From: Adiantum capillus-veneris
Taxonomy: Eukaryota; Streptophyta; Polypodiopsida; Polypodiales; Pteridaceae
DNA length: 64,000 nucleotides
Reading direction: 5' to 3'
Assembly (NCBI GenBank): GCA_014529385.2
Contig: CM043971.1
Coordinates: forward strand, 53,789,209 to 53,853,208
Part shown: positions 57,600 to 64,000 of the stretch, piece by piece
Numbering within the stretch: position 1 is the stretch's first letter
Layout: each line of letters starts with the position of its first letter
Notes under the pieces: generated by a model
Databases searched by the model: none
What the model was told of the DNA's origin: nothing
What the model saw: the letters and a program-made list of their open reading frames with translations, nothing else
Made by a program: the position numbers and the translations under genes

Positions 57600-59760
57600 G
57601 TGGAAGGGAACTAAGTAATAAAGGGCAATGTTTGAAGAGGGAGAAAAAAGTTTGATGTTAACGTGTGATTTTTTACAAAATTACCTAATAATGCCCGTAG
57701 AAATCATCAACAGGGAAAATTTAACTGATAACATCTCCCCGATGAGTGTAAATAGTGTATATACTATGAGAAAATGATTAAAAAAATAGTATTTTATGGT
57801 TATTTTTCATCATTTTTCTTGATATTCGGACTTAAAAATGGAGAAATCCAACAAAAAACAATAACGCTATGTTTTTCAATGGATTTCCTTAATTATTGGA
57901 TTTTCACTTTGCTTTTTTCGCGTATTTTGTTATTTTCTTTGATTTTTTCAATAAACAGGTCAAAAGTTAATAATAAATAACAAATGAGCTCATACGAAAA
58001 AATTAAAGATATGATGATGATCAGAAGGACAAGGCGGACATGCACAAAAAAATTCATTCAAATCGACAGATGGAGGTGGGAAGCCTAAATTAGGCGGCCA
58101 AGGCCTACTTTTGCAGAATTTTTGCAGAATGAGCTATAGGAATCCGATTGGGGAAATTTTTGAGTCTAATGTAGATTTCACGGCTTAGTAGGACTAACGG
58201 GAGAATTTAGGAAAAAATGGTTCGAGAAGTCCGAGTATAGATATCCAGGGTAGTCTAAAATCACCTCATTTCCACTTGTCGCCCTTGGAGAGAGACCTTT
58301 GTACCTTCGTCATGCGCGATTTTCGGAGTCCACAGTCGCCCGTTTACAACGCCATCTCACACAAGACATGAGGGGTAAGTTCTATACTTATCAATGATCC
58401 ATTTTTTACGGCCGGTAGCTAGTCTAAACCCGAGGAAAAAACCCTAGAATTCGAGCAGTGCACGAAGTCCTACGACCAAAAATTGACCATAGCGGCGTGT
58501 TAGCTCAGCCAAATCGGACAAAATTTAAATTGTAGCATGCCCCCATCTATTACACTTCTATATCAACAATTGATTCGGCAGGGGTCGAGGGGGGTCCCAA
58601 GTAGAAAAGCTAGGTTTTTGGCAGATGCCAGAATTGGATTTTGACTCCACAGACAGCTTATAGACTGGGTCTATACACAATGTATATGGTTGGTTTCATA
58701 AAATCAATCAAGGCAAGCTCTCAAAAAGCAAAAAACAGCTCAAAGGCTACAAGGCGTCAAATTTGACATACGAAGTCAAATTGACTCCAAATGGGCCAAA
58801 ATTGGATGAGTAGCTTCAGGACTATGTAGCGGACAAGTCCATAGCCTCAAAAGTGACTAACCAACCCCACAGACCATGTAGTCACAAAAATCGATGAATT
58901 CAAAGCATGAAGTGATGCCGACAAGACAAAACTTTACCAAATTCAATTTAGGACTTGTTTTAGATGTATGGAATATGATTAGGTCCATATTTGTCAAGTT
59001 CAGCAAAAAAAGTTGACTGTTGTAAATAATCACGATTATTTACTTTTGCAAAATTTTGGCTTGAAAATGGTACCTTCACATCACCTATCACTTGTGCACA
59101 CCTATTACATACCATATTCCAAGTATGAGCCAAATTGATCAATGGAAAATTGTCAAAAAACGCAAAGAATTCCTTCAAATCCAAATTTTGAGTTATCAGT
59201 CACATATTTTGATCCAAATCGCCTCAAATCTCATACACAAGGTCTACATCATGCATAGAACCAAGTTGCTTCAAAAAATTGTTCATTTTGATAAAAAAGT
59301 AAATAATTGTGATTTTTTTTTTTTTTGCCAAGATGGGGGGAAATTGCAACTTTGACTTCATGGAACCAAAGCACATAATGTCCTAAGCCCAATAACCAAG
59401 TTTGAACAAATTTGGAGGTCAAAATCTCAAAATTCCTTTATATCTATTGTTTTAGAAATGGAAATGCTAAATCTAGCACCATTTTCACCATGTGCACTCA
59501 AAAGAGCCCACACTTCACTCAGAGTATCTAGTTGACATATATTTCAAGCCTATGATGCCAAAATTACAAAAAGTTGAAAAAATTCATCAACTGTAAATAA
59601 TCGCGATTATTTACTTTTGTTGCAAATTTTTGCTTGGAGTTTATGATTTTGGCCTTTACATGTTTTTATGCATCTATGCATGTTCAAAAATTGATTTGAA
59701 GCAAATTGGACTCAATTTGTCAGCAATTTAGACTGAAGAACATTTCAGAGCAGAAATTGC
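57600..59760 (+). other. Noncoding spacer of element I
   Basis: AT-rich, no credible ORF. It holds the block shared with D (58195-58380, ending ATGAGGG|GTAAGT) and the palindrome array at 59022-59614. Confidence 0.7.
59022..59614 (+). repeat. Palindrome array of element I (three copies, different palindrome)
   Basis: 22-bp palindrome: arm GTAAATAAT, core CGCG, then the reverse complement. It is perfect at 59593-59614. At 59022-59043 the core is CACG. At 59299-59320 the core is TGTG and the right arm is lost in a T run. Spacing is 277 and 294 bp, close to the 283-bp spacing in D. The core changes look like CpG decay. Confidence 0.9.
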
Positions 59761-59775
59761 AAAAATTTCCTAACT

Positions 59776-61884
59776 TTGGCACTCTATTCACTTAACAAGA
59801 GCAATGCAAGCTGTGGAGAAGGCCAAGAAGAGGTCTCTCAAAAAGATAACCTGCAAGAGCTGCCACCCTACCAACTGGACCCCGGTTTAGTAAAGATAGC
59901 CAAAGCAACATATCTGTCCAGAGAACAACTTGAGGAAAACAATACAACGGTTTTCATGGGCAGGTTCAAAAGTGAAGAAGGACATCAGGTGGAGCTACAA
60001 CTACTACCTATTAAAGAGATCTATGATTTCGTGGCAAAGCTAGACACAAAGGAGGCAAATAGAAGGTTCGGCCTCAGAGAAGTCTACGACCAAGAGCCAT
60101 GTGGTGTAGATTTCCGGAAAGCCCATGAGCTCTTGTCTATAATTAAGGAAGATGGATCAGCCCAAATCACTGACCAATAGGGGCAGAAAGTCGAAGTAGT
60201 GATCACAAAGGAAATTGTTGCCGAGGCTTTGAAGTTGCCAACAGAGGGGATGACAATGAGGGCCCGTGAGACAGAAAGACAATAGGTACTTTCACCAAGG
60301 AGATTACTGCGACAACCTTTGCTGACCTAATCTAGAAGCAAGTGGAAGAACCATCACGATTATATCATCAACACTTCCATTTTCTAGCCAAAAGACTGCG
60401 AAGGTACACAACACCTAATCATGCAGTTGCAACTACATTCACACAAGTGTTGAAGTCGACAACCAGGCAACCTATTGATCACGCACAGTATGTGCTATCA
60501 ACATTGAAGGGTACCAAGAAAGAATGCAAGATCACGTATCTGGGTGCACCTGAGGTACTAACAAGAATAGAATACCATGCTATCGGCATGGCAAGCAATT
60601 TGCCACCTGCCCCAGATCAAAACACATGGATTGTGTCTACACAGCCTTCACCAAGAACCACCCACTCGACAAAGAGAGTTTACAAATCCGATGAAGAGTC
60701 GGTTGAAATATCTCATGAGGCACATAGCAGCGAAAGCTCAGACAACGAGAAAAGGTGAGCCAGAATAGAAGAGATGACAGAGAAAATGCAAACAACAGCA
60801 CTTAGCCGCAGTGCTAAGGCTAGAGAGCCGGAGATGGTCATCGATGCTCTCCAAGGAGAGCTAGAGGACATGATGAATGTCATCACGAAATTGCAAAGAC
60901 AAATCGAAGAGCTAAAAGTTGAAGCTGAACAACACCAACTAGCAAGAGAGAAGCAGCAAAAGAAAATGGAGGAACTGGGTAAAATTCTCACGAAGTTATC
61001 AGATGCCTACAAGAAAAAAGACCAACAACTGATAGAGGTAACCAACGAACTCTTAACTACAACTCTATCAGTACAGAAGATCCAAGTGCGGCTCAATGTA
61101 GTGAATGCTTCACTGCAATATTCAAAGCACAGGATCAATGATCAAGCAACATTTTTGCAACAGATAAGAGAAAATCCCATAGTTTCCTCGATCAAAGGTA
61201 CATATGAAGTATACAAGGCATTGGAAAAGAAGAATAAAGACCTTGAACTCGAGCTAAGGCTAGAGCAGTCACAACGAAGAGACCTTGAACTAATGTGGGT
61301 ACAAAGAGAAGAACAATCGCTCAAGGAGATAGCAAAGCTCAAGCGAGTTAATCAACTGCCGCGAGAGGGACAACCAGAGATGCAAGAAGAAGCTGGTACC
61401 TCAGAGCAACCAAGCTTGAAATCCCCTCAGTCTCTTTTGCTGAGATAGAAACACACGCAACAAGGCTAGGACAAGAAGAAGACTTTCAGGTACCACTAAC
61501 AGATGTTGAGCAAGTGCCAATGGTCCAACTGTCAAAAGCTGAAGAAGATGCACTCAAGGAGCAAGTCGCTCAAGAAATAGATGAACAATGGAAAGTAGCG
61601 ATGGATTGGGAGTTGAGAGTTCTCCATCCAGTCAACGTCACTCAACTCACTCTCAACAACCAGATCAATGCACAATGGAATCAACAATCATTGCCATATC
61701 CTTTGATCAAGGTAGAACTTTTACAAGTCAAAGAAAGATTATTTAAAGATATGCAGGAAGAAGTCACAGAGAAAGTCTGCCCCAAGTGGAGAAATAGCTA
61801 GATGAACAAGAATCCAAGATACTTGATTTTGTTCACCAGAGCACCTCAGAAAGACCTGACCTTTCTTCTTGTACCAGGGGAGAG
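59776..61884 (+). pseudogene. 3' ORF of element I, homologous to the 3' ORF of D
   Basis: The N-terminal domain (AHELLSIIKEDGSAQI, VEVVITKEIVAEALKLP, RLYHQHFHFLAKRLRRYTT, GAPEVLTRIEYHAIG) matches D block for block. A coiled coil runs about 60774-61340, and the C-terminal domain (WNQQSLPYPLIKVELL, NKNPRYLILFTRAP) matches as well. Stops at 60178 and 61799 and frameshifts near 60290, 60750 and 61440 break it. The D equivalent ends with about 170 more residues, so I is shortened before its PPT. Confidence 0.75.
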
Positions 61885-62939
61885 TGTTGAAAGGACGCCC
61901 TTTCAACAACGTTTCCACAAAGATTCCTCAAAGATTCTAAAGATTCCACATGAAGATGGTGATGAAGTAATGAAGATGAAGACGGATGCTGCAACATGAA
62001 GATACGAGTTCATGGACGTCATCGAATATCCCGTTATTATTATTTTGAGCCATTACGACCACTTTTGTAATGTTTACGAGAACCTCATATTTTAAATCGG
62101 CACTTGTATTTTGGCCGCAGATACTTGTATAATGAGTAAAGCCAACTCAGTTTCTTGTAATTAAGCTTTGTAGAAGCCTAGGGACAATTCAGGTCATTTG
62201 GCCGGACATTAGGTTTGGAGGCTTGGTATATAAGCTAAAACCTAAGGCTTTGTAGGACACATTATGTTATCTCAAATAATATACAGTCATGGGTTCTGCA
62301 GCATAGAGTAGTGAGCTTCACGCACACACACAGTCGTGCACACTAATCACATTGCAGATATGAGAGTAGGAGCGTGTTAGCATCGAGGAGCTCTTCGCGT
62401 CGACGCAAGCAATGCAAGCCGAGGACCACATCGCGAGCCCGCCTGGTACGAGCTATATTTGGTCGTAAGTACCTCAAACGACCTCCGTTCTGAATGATCG
62501 AGTAGTCGTTAAAATCAGGGCGAGAAGCTCTTCGTGTTGATGTCTTTGTAGATCAGTTCCGGACACTTTGGAAATTGCTATTTTGAGTCTATCGTGACAA
62601 CGATTAGAGGTCTTACAGTTATGGTTTTCAGGGTTTAGGTGTTTGGCCATATAGGATATGTCCTTGTGAGTCTTACCCTCCGATTTCGAGTCATTCCGAT
62701 ATGATTTGAGACTGTTTCGAGCTTGTAGTGTTTCGTAGAATGCATTGTCTGTTTCTTTGCTTTATGGTAGTGTTGTGGTAGGATTAGTGACTGTAGAGTG
62801 TTGTTCGTGTTTAGCTCAGGGTTGACAACCCAGAGATTGCCTCCATGCCCTAGTCGGGTCAGCTACGTCCTCGGATTGAGAGTTTGTTGGTCTTTGTTCT
62901 CGCTGTGCTCCATCGTCCGTTGCGGCGTACCCACTAACA
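61885..62939 (+). mobile_element. LTR shared by elements I and J
   Basis: TGTTGAAAGG to CCCACTAACA, 1055 bp. It has a PPT on its left side and a PBS on its right. TATATAAG at 62227-62234 and a splice-donor-like GTAAGT at 62465. Its ends and scattered blocks resemble the LTR of D (TTCTCGCT, GTCCTCG), but there is no GA tract. Confidence 0.85.
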
Positions 62940-62940
62940 T

Positions 62941-62958
62941 TGGCGCCGCTGCCGGGGA
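62941..62958 (+). promoter_or_regulatory. Primer binding site of element J, tRNA-Asp type
   Basis: TGGCGCCGCTGCCGGGGA, one mismatch from the PBS of D. Confidence 0.88.
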
Positions 62959-64000
62959 TGAGGCGCCTAAACTAGCATAGACCGCATCACTCGTGTTTGA
63001 TAGTATAGCGTTTCTCTAGAGTTGTCTAGAGTGTTGTCACCATTTGCCTTCTTAATGGGAAGTCAGAGAGCGGATCTCTTGACTGAGGGATAGCCAGGGA
63101 GCCTGCGTCTCGCCGAGGTGGTCCACCATGAGGTTGAGGTATGGTTATATTATTTTGTTGTGTGTTTAGATTAGGTTTTATGGTTTGTGTGTTTGGTTGT
63201 GACTTATGGTTGTGAAGAACTTGAAAGAGAAAAAAAAAAACGCAAAAGGTAAGTAGGAGGTTGTTTGCTTGCCAGAAAGCAAAAACAACCATTCAACCAT
63301 CAAAAGTAGGACTTTAGGTAGTGTAGGAAATCTGATGTTGATCTAGAGAAATTTTGACATGAAAATTTGCTTGAAAACTCAAAAGGCGGAATTGTGTTGA
63401 TTATGGTAAAAGTGCTCTAAAATGGTCGTTTGAAAGCCGATTTGAGTGCTTGTTTTTGCATTAGAGACCTTAAGGTATGGGGGAAAACACAGATTTGGTC
63501 CAATCCCAAAAAAAAAAAAAAACCCAAAAAACAAAAATCTGAAACCAAATCTGCAATTTTTAAAAAAAGTTTGACCTCAAGACCTTGTTTTGCATATGCT
63601 CTAGAGCTTGTATGTGAAATTTCAAAGCATTTGCATCAGTGCTTGAGCATCTAAGTGGGAGTTTTCTTTTTCTGAGTGTAAGGAAGTGAACTGTGAAATG
63701 CTTGAATCCAAAGGAAAAGAAGTCCAAATTGAATGAAACTTTGGGGATAAGCTTCTAAGGGCATTGGGAACCAAAATGTCCAAAAACAGAGAAAAAAATC
63801 ACTTCCCAGTGGCTCTTTGCTCAGTCTATCGCGATAGACTGGTGAATTGGAGATAGACTCACAAACATGCAAAACCCCTCATACCACAGGTAAAACACAT
63901 CAATACAAGGCTGCTCCCAAAAAATGAGTGTACTTGGACACCTGCTTAACCACTAAACCTCAAGTGTGGTGTTTTGAGTCAGACTTCAGAGACAAATTGG
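62959..64000 (+). mobile_element. Element J: 5' leader of a gypsy element running off the window
   Basis: Noncoding leader after the PBS, A-rich with short pyrimidine and A runs, in the style of the leader of D. It contains one perfect palindrome at 63822-63841. No gag start has been reached by the window end. Confidence 0.7.
63822..63841 (+). repeat. Palindrome in the leader of element J
   Basis: Perfect 20-bp palindrome: arm CAGTCTAT, core CGCG, then the reverse complement. GATAGACT recurs once at about 63851. Its place in the leader corresponds to array 1 of D. Confidence 0.85.

Larger units (their letters stand above)
57540..61884 (+). mobile_element. Element I: 3' half of a D-related gypsy element
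   Basis: Contains a spacer, a palindrome array and a 3' ORF in the same order as element D, then a purine run (CAGGGGAGAG) and an LTR. No gag or pol is present to the left, where it abuts copia H, so the 5' part is missing. Confidence 0.8.

Overview
The window is land-plant nuclear DNA made almost entirely of nested, decayed LTR retrotransposons. I see no convincing host gene. Evidence for a plant: Ty3/gypsy elements primed from tRNA-Asp (an Athila/Tat-lineage trait), a chromodomain Ty3/gypsy element, Tork/Tnt1-like Ty1/copia elements, a fragment of a non-LTR element, and many long (GA)n, (GT)n, (CA)n and C runs. The divergent gypsy families and very long noncoding spacers would suit a large, repeat-rich genome such as a fern or gymnosperm, but that is a guess.

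Layout. 1-5747: internal part of gypsy element A (Pol with a second protease after integrase), then its 3' LTR from 5748. 5937-8561: unassigned sequence, an LTR fragment (B) and a duplicated 3'-end scrap of A. 8562-11415 and 30592-36854: gypsy element C, split by element D. 11416-30591: element D, a 19.2-kb gypsy element with two LTRs, TSD TTGAG, tRNA-Asp PBS, a gag-pol polyprotein, a 2.8-kb spacer, a long 3' ORF and a PPT. 36855-38998 (minus strand): non-LTR element with ORF1 and endonuclease but no RT. 39200-41111: gene-free. 41112-56104: chromovirus E, interrupted by a copia element F (about 44076-49264) and a small minus-strand non-autonomous LTR element G (50133-51720). 56105-57530: internally deleted copia H. 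57540-61884: 3' half of a D-related gypsy element (I), followed by one LTR (61885-62939) that also has a PBS and 5' leader on its right side (J).

Most unusual content. Element D carries nine copies of a 24-bp palindrome in two noncoding arrays, one in the 5' leader and one in the spacer before the 3' ORF. Spacing is about 283 and about 130 bp, as if laid on a roughly 141-bp unit. The related element I carries a different palindrome at the same spacing in the same place, and the leader of J carries a third. All three share a central CGCG but have unrelated arms. They look like a replaceable, self-complementary cis module of this lineage (RNA dimerisation or packaging signal, protein-dimer site or methylation target). 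Elements A and D also carry a second aspartic-protease domain in frame at the C-terminus of Pol, with an intact D-T/S-G-A, while the usual protease has a degenerate active site. D has a tandem duplication of the integrase zinc-binding module. C, D and I share a long 3' ORF rich in coiled coil.

Decay. The coding frames of A and D are broken mainly by nonsense codons, nearly all of which one C-to-T or G-to-A change explains, as expected for methylated transposons. C, E, F and H have many frameshifts as well.
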